From positions 3,038,001 through 3,102,000 of the forward strand of contig NZ_CP193934.1 of NCBI RefSeq assembly GCF_050859505.1: 64,000 bases of DNA, in the 5' to 3' direction. The translations under genes and the position numbers were made by a program. Shown one piece after another: positions 52,321-62,500 of the stretch (its first letter is position 1; every line of letters starts with the position of its first letter). Under the pieces are notes generated by a model that worked only from the letters and a program-made list of their open reading frames with translations, had not been told where the DNA came from and did no database searches. The stretch comes from Marinirhabdus sp050859505 (GTDB lineage Bacteria; Bacteroidota; Bacteroidia; Flavobacteriales; Flavobacteriaceae).

Positions 52321-52941
52321 TTAATTCGATTCTCGATTCCCGATTCCCGATTCCCGACCAAGTCTTTTCGCAATACAATTCATGATTATAACAACAGCTT
52401 CTTCAACAGTGGTTTCAATAGTATTTATTTGAACGTCTGGGGCAACGGGTGCCTCGTATGGCGCATTTACACCTGTAAAATTAGTGATTTCTCCTGCTCT
52501 AGCCTTAGCATACAATCCTTTTACATCGCGGCGTTCGCATTCTTCTACAGGCGTCTGTACAAATACCTGTACAAAATTGGTATGTCCAACGCAGTTTTTA
52601 ATATTCGCTCTGTCTTTTGCATAGGGCGAAACAAACGCTGCTAATACTACTAGGCCTGCATCTATCATAAGATTTGAAACTTCAGCGATACGGCGAATGT
52701 TTTCGGTACGATCCTCTGGCGAAAAAGAGAGATTATTGTTTAATCCCTTTCTCACGTTATCTCCGTCTAAAGTATAGGTATGAATGTTCTTTTTAAAGAG
52801 TGCTTCTTCTACCGCATTGGCTATAGTAGATTTTCCAGAACCTGAAAGCCCCGTAAACCATATCAAAAATGCTCCATGACCCTTTTGTTGGGTTCTTTGC
52901 TCCTTAGAAATACTGAAATGATGTGGAACTATATTTTTCAT
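52321..52941 (-). CDS. cysC: Adenylylsulfate kinase
   Basis: Phosphorylates APS to PAPS. P-loop GLSGSGKS at 31-38, then DGDNVRKGLNNNLSFSPEDRTENIRRIAEV and FVSPYAKDRANI, all family hallmarks. 206 residues. The final residues RESGIGNRESN are encoded by heptamer repeats, so this tail is probably not part of the ancestral protein. It overlaps the DUF2061 gene by 4 bp. Confidence 0.95.
   Translation of the reverse strand: MKNIVPHHFSISKEQRTQQKGHGAFLIWFTGLSGSGKSTIANAVEEALFKKNIHTYTLDGDNVRKGLNNNLSFSPEDRTENIRRIAEVSNLMIDAGLVVLAAFVSPYAKDRANIKNCVGHTNFVQVFVQTPVEECERRDVKGLYAKARAGEITNFTGVNAPYEAPVAPDVQINTIETTVEEAVVIIMNCIAKRLGRESGIGNRESN
52327..52354. repeat. Heptanucleotide repeat CGATTCC at the 3' end of cysC
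   Basis: Three perfect CGATTCC units (52334-52354), preceded by CGATTCT (52327-52333). They encode the last residues of CysC on the minus strand, and the stop codon (52321-52323) follows directly. A change of one unit would alter the C-terminus of CysC. Confidence 0.8.
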
Positions 52942-53372
52942 GCGGCGTTATTTCTTCTTTTTTCTAGTCCAAAATCTATGGTATACCACGCTCGTTCATG
53001 CAAATAGTACAAGACCATTTTGGTAACAACTTCTGCAAAACCAATCTTAAGACCTGTTAGCGGATTACCAGTTATAATCCACGAAATTAATATGGTGTCC
53101 AACGTTCCAACCCCTCTCCAAGTGAATGTTTTTGCAAGGTGACGTTTTCTACTCGCTAAAATACGACCATTTTTGGAGAGATTAATCTTATACCAAACTC
53201 GCTCGTGAAAAAAGTACAAAGCCATTTTTGTAACAGTTTCTACCAGACCAATTTTTAAACCTACAAATGCATCTCCTGTAATTAACCACGACAGCAAAAT
53301 AGTATCCAGGGTTCCTATGAGGCGCCAAGTGATTGTTTTTGCTATATGCCTTTTATAGGAAGTGTCGCTCAT
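52938..53372 (-). CDS. Double DUF2061 membrane protein
   Basis: Protein of 144 residues formed by two copies of DUF2061: about 8-63 (KTITWRLIGTLDTILLSWLITGDAFVGLKIGLVETVTKMALYFFHERVWYKI) and about 78-132 with nearly the same pattern. Each copy has two short hydrophobic helices. The genes for DUF2061 are often near sulfate-activation genes, as here between cysQ and cysC. Its job is unknown; membrane sulfate or PAPS handling is inference. It overlaps cysC by 4 bp and is one base from cysQ. Confidence 0.85.
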   Translation of the reverse strand: MSDTSYKRHIAKTITWRLIGTLDTILLSWLITGDAFVGLKIGLVETVTKMALYFFHERVWYKINLSKNGRILASRKRHLAKTFTWRGVGTLDTILISWIITGNPLTGLKIGFAEVVTKMVLYYLHERAWYTIDFGLEKRRNNAA

Positions 53373-53373
53373 A

Positions 53374-54156
53374 TTATTCTACCAAGAAATACGGATTCAA
53401 CAGGTCTTTCTTATTGTACTTTAAAGCTTTTCCAGATTTTGTTTTTAGCACTTGCACCCCTACTGCCTGGCAAATTGCGTGTCCTGCAGCGGTGTCCCAT
53501 TCCATGGTTGGGGCAAACCTTGGATACAGATGCGCCTTTCCTTCGGCTACCAAACAAAACTTTAAAGAACTTCCCTTGCTTACAATCTCCACCTCTCCTT
53601 GAAGTGTTGCTATAAAATTCTTTGTGTCATCGTTTAAATGAGACCTGCTTCCCACAACTTTTATGGGAGGGTTTTTGTTTTCTAAAGGTTTTATTTCCTG
53701 GGCTGTTTCAAGTAGTTCACGAATCTGAATCGTTTCATCTTCAACAATATGCTTATGGCTTTTAGACCCTACCGAATTGGTAAAATAAAGTTCTTTAGAA
53801 ACAGGAACATATATAACTCCTAAAAGGGGCTTTCCGTTTTTAATAAGTGCAATATTTACGGTAAACTCACCATTTCTTTTAATAAATTCTTTAGTACCAT
53901 CTAACGGATCTACAATCCAACATTGGTCCCAATTTCTTCTCGTTGAATAGTCTGTTTGCTTATTTTCTTCACTAATTATGGGAATGTTGGTTTTCAGCAA
54001 ATATGAATTAATCACATCGTTTGCATTTTTATCTGCTAAGGTTAATGGCGAATCGTCTCCTTTATGCTCCACATTAAAATCTGTGGCATACACTTTCATA
54101 ATTTCGTTACCAGCTTGTATTGCTGCTTTTATAGCGGTAATAAGTAGTTCTTTCAA
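53374..54156 (-). CDS. cysQ: 3'(2'),5'-bisphosphate nucleotidase
   Basis: Inositol-monophosphatase-fold enzyme of 260 residues that hydrolyses PAP, the by-product of sulfotransferases. Metal-site motifs are SEENKQTDYS, WIVDPLDGTKEFIKRNGEFTVNIALI, and MEWDTAAGHAICQAVG near the C-terminus. It is the first gene of the leftward polysaccharide/PAPS cluster. It is divergent from dps across 193 bp. Confidence 0.93.
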   Translation of the reverse strand: MKELLITAIKAAIQAGNEIMKVYATDFNVEHKGDDSPLTLADKNANDVINSYLLKTNIPIISEENKQTDYSTRRNWDQCWIVDPLDGTKEFIKRNGEFTVNIALIKNGKPLLGVIYVPVSKELYFTNSVGSKSHKHIVEDETIQIRELLETAQEIKPLENKNPPIKVVGSRSHLNDDTKNFIATLQGEVEIVSKGSSLKFCLVAEGKAHLYPRFAPTMEWDTAAGHAICQAVGVQVLKTKSGKALKYNKKDLLNPYFLVE

Positions 54157-54292
54157 AGCTTAAATTTTGTTGGGCGTAAAACTACTATTAAAAATAGAAA
54201 AAAGGGAGCCATCTGTTCCAAAAATGAACTCTTAGCTGTTTCTTAAAACCATTCCCATTTCAGTTAAAAAAAATCCAAACTCACTACAAAGG

Positions 54293-54323
54293 TTGGCTGT
54301 CAATAAAAGGCAGGGTATCTTTG
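54293..54323 (+). promoter_or_regulatory. Strong Bacteroidota promoter of dps
   Basis: TTG at 54293-54295 and TATCTTTG at 54316-54323 match the -33 TTG / -7 TAnnTTTG consensus with a 20-bp spacer. Transcription would begin near 54329, about 20 bases before the ATG at 54350. This is the best promoter match in the window. Confidence 0.75.
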
Positions 54324-54349
54324 TGTATAAAAATTATAAATAACTATAT

Positions 54350-54844
54350 ATGAATTACTTAAATTTAGATACAGATAAAATAAAAGCTACTGCAAAAGAA
54401 TTGGATACCCTTCTGGCAGATTACCATTTGTACTATCAAAAACTTCGGAATTTTCACTGGAACATCGTAGGCAGAAGTTTTTTCGATCTTCATATAAAAT
54501 TTGAAGAAATGTACGATGATGCAAAGTTGAAGGTAGACGAAATAGCCGAACGTATTTTAACACTACGGTTTCAGCCAGTAAGTAACTATTCAGATTATTT
54601 GAAAATTTCAAACTTAAAGGAATCACCTTCAGAAATGAAAGATATAGATATGGTAAAAACCTTATTAAAAGATCACGGAGCCATTTTAGAACAATTGAGA
54701 CTTGTTATTAAAAAGGCCAATGAGGCAGGTGATGAAGGAACCATAGATATGATAGGTGCCTATATAGGTACTATTGAAAAAACAAGCTGGATGCTGGACG
54801 CCTGGGCAATGCAAACCAGCGAGACACATCCTGAAGTGAAATAA
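54350..54844 (+). CDS. dps: Dps-family DNA-protecting ferritin
   Basis: Ferritin-like dodecamer protein of 164 residues. Ferroxidase-site residues are visible in NFHWNIVGRSFFDLHIKFEEMYDDAKLKVDEIAERI (His, His, Asp and Glu). The C-terminal helix MIGAYIGTIEKTSWMLDAWAMQ completes the fold. It oxidises and stores iron and protects DNA in starvation or peroxide stress. Transcribed alone from the strong promoter upstream. Confidence 0.92.
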   Translation: MNYLNLDTDKIKATAKELDTLLADYHLYYQKLRNFHWNIVGRSFFDLHIKFEEMYDDAKLKVDEIAERILTLRFQPVSNYSDYLKISNLKESPSEMKDIDMVKTLLKDHGAILEQLRLVIKKANEAGDEGTIDMIGAYIGTIEKTSWMLDAWAMQTSETHPEVK

Positions 54845-54898
54845 AATTCTGGTGTTTCATTACAAAAAAGAAAAAAGACTTTATACCTAGAGGTCTGT

Positions 54899-54956
54899 CT
54901 GGGCGCAGTCAAATACATATGCTATAAGAAAACTCACCCCCTTCGACTGCGCTCAG
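54899..54956. repeat. Inverted repeat with GCGCAGTC arms
   Basis: Arms at 54899-54913 (CTGGGCGCAGTCAAA) and 54942-54956 (TTCGACTGCGCTCAG) pair with two mismatches around a 28-nt loop. A similar TTCGACTCCGCTCA fragment follows the dnaN remnant near 15155, and a CTACTCCGCTCA fragment lies near 19545. This is a dispersed intergenic repeat. Confidence 0.6.
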
Positions 54957-54983
54957 TATAACAAAGGGATTTATAATCAACCT

Positions 54984-55844
54984 ATGCGCTACTCCGTTTT
55001 TCTTCTTTTTTTATCGGTTACTTTTAGCAGTTGTCAAGACTTCGGTAGATTGAAGATTGTAGCTTCTTTGTCTGCTTCCCTCGAAGAGATTAGTGGTATG
55101 GAGACCATTCCGCAGAGCCATCTTATCTGGGCAATTTCAGATTCGCATACCTCGGCAACGTTGTTTGGTTTTAATCCTACGTCTCAAACTATTGAAGAAA
55201 CTATACCTCTACACGGAATAAAAAACAAAGACTGGGAAGATATGGCTACAGATGCTAAAGGCAACCTATACATTGGCGATTTTGGCAACAATAACAACAA
55301 ACGAAAAGACCTAGCTATTTACAAAATTCCTAGTATTACCAAAGAAAAGAAACCTATTACAGTCTTTACCACTACTTTTAACTACGAAGATCAAACCGAA
55401 TTCCCACCCAAGAAAAAAGAGCGCAATTTTGATGTAGAAAGTTTTATACATCTCAACAATCACTTTTATCTTTTTACCAAAAACCGAAGCTCCCACTTCG
55501 ATGGTACTGTAAAGGTATACAAGCTGCCCGATACGCTAGGCCACCATACAGCAAAACTTATAAGCACCTATAAAACCTGCGACAATAAAACCAATTGCCG
55601 CATAACCAGCGCAACGGTAAATTTTGAAACGGGAATGATTGTGCTGTTGAGTAATGCTAAATTATGGCTGCTGAAAGATTATAAAAAAGATGACTTTTTC
55701 AGCGGAAGTATCGAGGAAATAGACCTTAAGCATCGTTCGCAAAAAGAAAGCATCTCTTTTAAAGATGCAAACACGCTCTACATTGCCGATGAAAAAAATG
55801 GAATTTTAGGGGGTAATGTGTACGAATTTCAACTTAATAAGTAA
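54984..55844 (+). CDS. Beta-propeller lipoprotein
   Basis: Lipoprotein of 286 residues with lipobox FSSC at residue 17. Mature part: SASLEEISGMETIPQSHLIWAISDSHTSATLFGFN, NKDWEDMATDAKGNLYIGDFGNNNNKRKDLAIYKIP, and further blades ending with ANTLYIADEKNGILGGNVYEF. The repeating IGDFGNN / LYIADE pattern suggests a propeller. The specific family is not recognised with certainty (SdiA-regulated-like is possible). Its end overlaps the end of the next gene on the other strand by 11 bp. Confidence 0.7.
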   Translation: MRYSVFLLFLSVTFSSCQDFGRLKIVASLSASLEEISGMETIPQSHLIWAISDSHTSATLFGFNPTSQTIEETIPLHGIKNKDWEDMATDAKGNLYIGDFGNNNNKRKDLAIYKIPSITKEKKPITVFTTTFNYEDQTEFPPKKKERNFDVESFIHLNNHFYLFTKNRSSHFDGTVKVYKLPDTLGHHTAKLISTYKTCDNKTNCRITSATVNFETGMIVLLSNAKLWLLKDYKKDDFFSGSIEEIDLKHRSQKESISFKDANTLYIADEKNGILGGNVYEFQLNK

Positions 55845-58800
55845 ATCCGAGTCCAAACTGTAATCGTACTCCTTCGTCTCCATAAAAAGTGCTTACATTT
55901 GCTTTAATAGCATCTGTCCACCGTACATACAATCCACCTCCATAAGAGCTATACCAGTTAGTACTCGTATCATTTTCTACCCATACACGACCTATGTCAT
56001 ATCCTCCATACACGATAAAAGTAACTGGAAACAAGAAGGTTTTCATTTGCTGAAAACGATAGCTTATGTCTGCATTACCCAAGAAGCTTTGCTGTCCTGT
56101 AAAGCGTTCGTTTCTATACCCACGTAATCCCGTAGCAGCTCCCAGTTGCGGACTTTGATAAAACATAGGATTATCTCCCACGAGCAAATGAGTACTTGCA
56201 TTCGTTTTTAATACCAACCTTTTATTGCTTAATAACGAGTTATAAAATGTAACTGAACTTTTTAAGAACCCTGTGAGGTCTTCGCTGTTAAAAGCATCCA
56301 TGCCCCCAATATTTGCAATAAAAGACATCCCTTTGGTAGGAATAAGCTTATTATCGAAATTTTCATAGGTGTAGGTAAAATTAGGTTTTGCAAAATACCG
56401 CCGCACTCCAGATTCTTTGGTCAATTGCTGGTTGAAAAAATTATCTCCATTTCTAAATATTTCCACACTTTCTATTTCAAACTTCAACTCAAACAAACTC
56501 CCATAATCCGAATCCCGCTCCAAACCAATGCTTCCATTGATATAACTAAGATTTACGCGGTTAAAGTCCAAACTTAACTCTTCGTCAAAATTTTCGGTAT
56601 CGTTTCCATAACCGAAGAAATTTTCCGTATAATTTTTGGAAGTATAGCTGCCTCCCAGCACCAAATTTATATCCCCATAAATAGCCGCAAACCCTTTTTC
56701 AAAATCTATGGCTAAACCTTGTGTAATGGTTTGGTAGTTTATAGTGACCGCGGTTCTTTTGCCAAACGGATTTGTAATAAAATCGTTTTTGTCTTTTAAG
56801 AAGCTTAAGCCAATGGCATTCCCAACGTCCGGGTTATTTACTAGGCTTATAGCAAAGGAACTTTTTTCCTTTGGTGTTTTAATATAGTTATACAGATTGG
56901 CTTCATAAAAATTGGTGAATCTAAAATGAGCTCCCCCCTTCGATACAATGTCGTTATTTTTACTTCTTCTATCATAAATTTTAATCCTTCTACCTTCTTC
57001 AATAGCATAGGTATCTTTATTCTGTCCGCCAATAATCCTGATTAAGATTGCTTTTTTAGCTATCCCTGTTACTTTAAAAGTATCATCATCATCCAAACCA
57101 TACAGCCAGATTTCTTCAGTTTCTTCGCTGTTAAAAGTTCTTTCAAAGAGTTGTGCTCCTTTTTCACCCTCTTTAATCCTGTAGGCTGTAATTTTTGTAG
57201 TTCCATCTGCAGCACGAATAATATCAAAATAATCATCTTTATCGGTTCCTGTGATCATTTGGAACTTCATAAATTCGGTATAATATCTTTCTACAATACT
57301 TTTAAGATTTGCTTTTCGAGCGATAAGGTGATTTTTGATTACTGAAATGGTTGTGTCCTGTACTTCTGGCGGGATATTCTTAAATGCTTTGTCGACGGTT
57401 TCTTCGGTAATAGCATTTTGTAAAAAGGTTGCTTGTTCCATCCAAACGGTTTTGTCACTTCTTTTAATTAGCGCCCGGTCCAACTTGCTCCCTGCTGCAT
57501 TAAACCACTTTACATCTTTAATATCGTCGCCATAAACGCCAAACTGATTTGCAGCTCCCATAATTTTTCTAAGGGCATTTAAAAAACTCCCGTCAAAATT
57601 GGCAAACACCTGATCGCGATCACGAGGTATTGGTACAAATTCCTTTTTGCCATTTTCATTTTCAAACTCTGCCCAACGCCATTGATCGCTATGACGATCC
57701 CAGTCTCCAATAAGCATATCGAAAATACGGGCTCTTATGTACGCTTCTTCATTTACTGTGTACTCTTCATCATCACGCAAAGTTTCCAGCAAATCGTCTG
57801 TACTTTCTACATCGTCCGGATACCCAAAACTCTTTCGGTTTTTAAAATCTTCGGTAGGACGTTCTACGATCATAAAAAGCTGGTTGCCATATTCCTCATT
57901 ATAGTTCCCCAATAGCTCTTGTTTAGGCACATAATAGAGTTCTGGTGTGGTGTAGAAAACCTCAGCGGCCTTTGCTATTTCCGGGATCGCAAATGCTGCG
58001 TAGGGATGCGCTGCTGTATAAAAATCCAGAATTAATTCTTCGGGAACGGTATTGGTAAAATATTTTTCACCATTCACTCCTTTAAAAGCGGTATTCTCTA
58101 AAAACTGAACCGCACTCTTTTTAAGTGCCCGCATATTGTATTCTTTCCCATCTTTGGTAACAACCCGCAACGATTTAGTCTGGTTCCCGCCACCAGGACG
58201 TACCACTTCCAGACCTCCATATAACGTATCCAGTATAGCCGTTCTGGCTTTCACTTTAGTACCGTATACCTGGCGGTAATGTTGTCCCCAAAACGATTGA
58301 AAGTAATCGGTTTTTTTAACTGCTTCTTCATCATAGACCGAAGCTTCTACATAGGCAGGAAATTTTGACGGAATGGAATCTAAGTCGGGTTTTTTAACCG
58401 CATCAAAAACCTTGTGCTTAAAGAGTACTTCGGCATCTTTTGTAGCTGAAGTAGCATAGAATGAGGTCCAGACGCTTCCATCTTCTAAGACGTCAACGGT
58501 TGCGAACCCATTTCCGCCGTAAGAGAAAATACCATTATCACTTATGCCTACAGGTTTTGTTTCGGAACCACCGCCGGAAACTATTTGTTTAAAAGGATCT
58601 TGTTCTATATACTGAAGGTTTTGTTCCAGTCCTGAAATTAAAAGAATCCTATGGTCTGGCTCATTAAAGATATCTTTTAATTCTGAAGCCAATTCATTAT
58701 ATCTTTTATTGAATCTATCCTGCACAGAAGTCCCTCCCTGCGAACGTATTTGAGCCAATAATGTAGCAACTCCTGGTAACGGAATATTTCCTTGCAACGG

Positions 58801-59505
58801 AAAAATATGATCCCGAAACGAAAATCTACCAGCGTGAAATCCGTTCGTAAAAATAGGATGCGTTATCGCCACTAAAATAATTTTATTAGCGTTTTTTTTA
58901 ACTTCCCCTCGTACTTCGGCAAGTAGTTTCTCCCGGGTTTTAATCTGGCATTTATCGTTAAATTTAGGATGGGTATCCCAATTTTCTAGATACCATTGCG
59001 AGTCTATGACCAGGAGTTGGATAGTTTCGACAATCTCTATACTCTCCAGCGGACATCCATTATTAGGAGTTAAAAAATCTGTTTCAGATTGTAGTTTTTT
59101 TTCCAGATAATCCTCCATAAATTCGAGACCATTCAGTTTATCGTAACGCCATTCAAAATGTCCGGGGATAATATTCGTTTTGGCATTCAGTAATTTAATT
59201 TGCTGAATTTTAGCATCTAAATCTGCTGTTACCGAAAGAGAATCCTTGCCGTTAATATTGTTACCAATAAACAATAACCGTTTTTCTTTAGAAGGACTTC
59301 CCAGCACTATTTTATTAAAACCTGAAGTAAAAGCCGGATCGTTCTTATACGTATTTCCAGCTATAAAAAATGAATTTGCGACTTTAGTGGAATCGTACGT
59401 AGCAGTATCAGCTCGTTTTTCATCCAGCATAATTCCGCGGATGGCGCAGGATTGAAATACCATTACAAAAAACAACCCGAGTATCGTGATATAATTTTTT
59501 TTCAT
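55834..59505 (-). CDS. Metallophosphatase-like/outer-membrane barrel fusion with degenerate active site
   Basis: Lipoprotein of 1223 residues (signal MKKNYITILGLFFVMVFQSC, lipobox FQSC). It is homologous along its whole length to the product of 59512-63237. The N-terminal phosphatase fold has lost metal ligands: GN51 for GD, GNN (81-83) for GDN, GHFEW (115-119) for GNHEW, TH (215-216) for HH, GLEQ (292-295) for GHEH. The middle part has an SH3-like or unknown region. The C-terminal ~330 residues form a BamA-type barrel ending LQFGLGFTY. Likely a pseudo-phosphatase with a structural or binding role. Confidence 0.8.
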   Translation of the reverse strand: MKKNYITILGLFFVMVFQSCAIRGIMLDEKRADTATYDSTKVANSFFIAGNTYKNDPAFTSGFNKIVLGSPSKEKRLLFIGNNINGKDSLSVTADLDAKIQQIKLLNAKTNIIPGHFEWRYDKLNGLEFMEDYLEKKLQSETDFLTPNNGCPLESIEIVETIQLLVIDSQWYLENWDTHPKFNDKCQIKTREKLLAEVRGEVKKNANKIILVAITHPIFTNGFHAGRFSFRDHIFPLQGNIPLPGVATLLAQIRSQGGTSVQDRFNKRYNELASELKDIFNEPDHRILLISGLEQNLQYIEQDPFKQIVSGGGSETKPVGISDNGIFSYGGNGFATVDVLEDGSVWTSFYATSATKDAEVLFKHKVFDAVKKPDLDSIPSKFPAYVEASVYDEEAVKKTDYFQSFWGQHYRQVYGTKVKARTAILDTLYGGLEVVRPGGGNQTKSLRVVTKDGKEYNMRALKKSAVQFLENTAFKGVNGEKYFTNTVPEELILDFYTAAHPYAAFAIPEIAKAAEVFYTTPELYYVPKQELLGNYNEEYGNQLFMIVERPTEDFKNRKSFGYPDDVESTDDLLETLRDDEEYTVNEEAYIRARIFDMLIGDWDRHSDQWRWAEFENENGKKEFVPIPRDRDQVFANFDGSFLNALRKIMGAANQFGVYGDDIKDVKWFNAAGSKLDRALIKRSDKTVWMEQATFLQNAITEETVDKAFKNIPPEVQDTTISVIKNHLIARKANLKSIVERYYTEFMKFQMITGTDKDDYFDIIRAADGTTKITAYRIKEGEKGAQLFERTFNSEETEEIWLYGLDDDDTFKVTGIAKKAILIRIIGGQNKDTYAIEEGRRIKIYDRRSKNNDIVSKGGAHFRFTNFYEANLYNYIKTPKEKSSFAISLVNNPDVGNAIGLSFLKDKNDFITNPFGKRTAVTINYQTITQGLAIDFEKGFAAIYGDINLVLGGSYTSKNYTENFFGYGNDTENFDEELSLDFNRVNLSYINGSIGLERDSDYGSLFELKFEIESVEIFRNGDNFFNQQLTKESGVRRYFAKPNFTYTYENFDNKLIPTKGMSFIANIGGMDAFNSEDLTGFLKSSVTFYNSLLSNKRLVLKTNASTHLLVGDNPMFYQSPQLGAATGLRGYRNERFTGQQSFLGNADISYRFQQMKTFLFPVTFIVYGGYDIGRVWVENDTSTNWYSSYGGGLYVRWTDAIKANVSTFYGDEGVRLQFGLGFTY

Positions 59506-59511
59506 AACAGC

Positions 59512-62500
59512 TTAAAATCCAAAGTTAAGTCCAAATACAAAGCGGGTATCTTCAGTAGAATGAAATAGGCTTGATGTTGCGGTAAACCCTCCTCTACCAT
59601 TAATCCAGAGTCCGGCACCATAACTGTTGTGCCATTTTTCAGAATTCCCTGAAGGTGTCCATACACGACCTAGATCTGCTCCCGCATAAAGTCCTATCTG
59701 AACCGGGAACAATTCAATTTTAAATTCGTTAAAACTATAGCGTACATCTGCACTACCCACCAAACTGGATTTTCCTGCAAATCGCTCTTCTCTAAATCCA
59801 CGAAGTCCGTTAGCGCCCCCTAAATTTACAGCCTGATAAAAATCGAATCTGTTTCCAAAATTAAATTGGCTTTGTACGTTTGTTTTTAGCACTAATTTTT
59901 CGCTGGATTCCAGACTATTGTAAAATCCAATTCTTGTATTTAAAAAGCCGAAAAATCGTTCAACCTCTTTAAAATTATCTGTAACTCCCGCGTTTAAATC
60001 AAACAACATTCCTCTGGCTGGGTTTCTTGCATTGTCAAAACTTCGGTAACTATAAATACCTTCTAAAGTACCGAAGAAATTGGTTTGGTCTAAAATTGCT
60101 GTGTTTTTTGGATTCGTTAAACCGGTGATGGTACTATGTACTGAAATAGCTTCCACCCTAGCTTGTAATTTAAAGAAACTACCAAAAAAGGAGTTTCTTA
60201 ATAGTCCAACATTCCCACTAAACGTTTGTATCTCTACCCTATTGGCATCGTAGCCTGAGTCGTTTTGAAGATTAGGGGTTTCATTTCCGTAGCCAAAATA
60301 ATTCTGCACAAAATTAGGACTCGTTACCCGTGCTCCAAAACTTAAATTAAGAGTTTTGTACAAGTTGGCTATTTCTCCCTGGTAGGCTACATCAAAACTA
60401 GAGGTATCGTAATAATAGCCAGCATTAAATCTATTTTGCTTAGAAAATGGATTTCTACTAAAACCATTCACCTCGTAAATATACTGTAAGCCTATACGGC
60501 CGCCATCATCTGGATTATAGCCCATCGTAGCTACAAAACTACTCTCACCACCTACTTGTTTTCTATAATCGTATGTATTCAAGGTATATAAATCTGTAAA
60601 CCTTATTACGGCTCCATTACGTTCTGTGACCGTATTGGGTTTGCTTCTGTGATCATAAACGCGGGTACGATGTCCATTTTTAATGATATAGGTATCGTTA
60701 TCTTGTCCTCCAATTAAACGAACTAATGTTTTACTTTCCCCTTCCCCTAGCACTTCAAACACATCTTCTCCATCCAACCCATAAATCCAGACTTGTTTTA
60801 TTTTATCCTGGTCATATGTAATTTCTTTTTCCAATTTTCCTTTGGTTCCATTGCTATAGTTATATTCTTTAACGATTGTTTTTCCATCATCCATCCGGTT
60901 AATTTCAAAATAGTTCCGGTCATCTGTACCAGCAATGGTTTTTAATTTGTTGAGATATTCGGCATACGCCTGTGCTATAGAAAGTAAATTATCACGGCGT
61001 GCCTTTAGTGTTTTAATAGTTTCTTCCAAGGATTCATCTCTGGTTTGTATGGGAACATTTTCAAAGGCAAGGTCTATGACCTCATCTGTAAGTTGAGATT
61101 GTATTTGTTCTGCCACAAATTTCCATTGTCCCACACTGGATTTTTGTAATAAAGCTCTATCTAAGATAAGACCTTCGGCATTAAACCATTCAAAATCTGT
61201 TAGATTTTCAGTATAAATGTGACGTTGGTTACTACTTCCGAATACTGATCTTGCAGCGTCCAAGATATCACCGTCTAAACTGGCAAAAGCATCGTTTCGG
61301 TTTCTCGCTATGGGAACATACACACTATCGCTTCCTTTTGTATAATACAATGCCCAGCGCCAGTGATCCGGTTCGCGATCCCAATCGCCTATAAGCATAT
61401 CGAACAACCGTGCTTTGATATAGGTTTGTTCGTCAATTTTTACATTGTTTGCTTTCCGAAGCTTTAAAAGAATATCGTCTGTAGTTTCAATATCTTTCGC
61501 ATATCTAAAAATACGATCCCCTTCATTGTTTTCTGAAGGCGCTACAGATATATAATACAATTCATCACCAAAGTTTGCATTGTAATTTTTTAATGCGCGC
61601 TGCTTTGGAATGTAGATAAGATTAGGTCTATCCTGAAATATAGTAATACTATCTGCCAGATTTGAGATAGCTAACGCTGCATAGGGATGAGAAGCTGTGT
61701 AAAATTCTGATCCGTATGCTTCAGGCGCTATAAAATCTGAATTCTGCGGATCGTCAATATCCTGATTCTCTGGTTTGTCATTATTCAGGATACTTCGTTT
61801 ATTTACAAACTTCAACGCTTGTTTTTGAAGCGCACGCATATTATACAGGTTGCCCGCTTTATCTTGTAATAGTAAATTTTTATAATCGTTGGTATTGTTC
61901 TCCCGCACTACGGTTAGTCCTCCATACAAAGAGTCTAAATTTCCAACTTGTGCATTTACTGGCGTGGCGAAAGCTTTTTTGTATTTTTTACCCCAAACGG
62001 TTTTAAAGAAAAGTGCTTCGTTAATACTATCTTGTTTATAAATGGGTGTTGTAATTGTTTTTGGAAATGAGGATGGTAGTTCACTAAGATTAAAAGAGTC
62101 TTTCGGTTTAAAGATATCTTTCTCATACAACAACTTTGGTTTGTTGCTTTCATCTGCACCAAAATATCGTACGTACGAAGAACCATCTGTAAAAATATCG
62201 TACACGGCAAATCCTTGTCCGCCGTAGGCAAATAAGCCATCTTTACCCAGGGATGCAAAACCACTTTTAGCAGCAGAACCCGAAACAATTTGTGTTAATC
62301 CATCTTGCTCGATATGCTGTAGCGTATGTTCGTGACCAGAAGCAAATATTAAATTGCCGTGTTTTCTTGCTACAGCACCTAATTTGTTCATAAACTTGTT
62401 ATAAAGCTCATTGTATCTATCCTGTACCGAAACACCTCCCTGAGAACGTATTTGTGCTACTAAAGAAGATAAACCTGGTAATGGGATGTTACGTTGTGTA

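Noticed and set aside
49617..54156. Sulfate assimilation operon for cysteine
   Set aside because: No PAPS reductase or sulfite reductase gene is present, while sulfotransferases follow directly.
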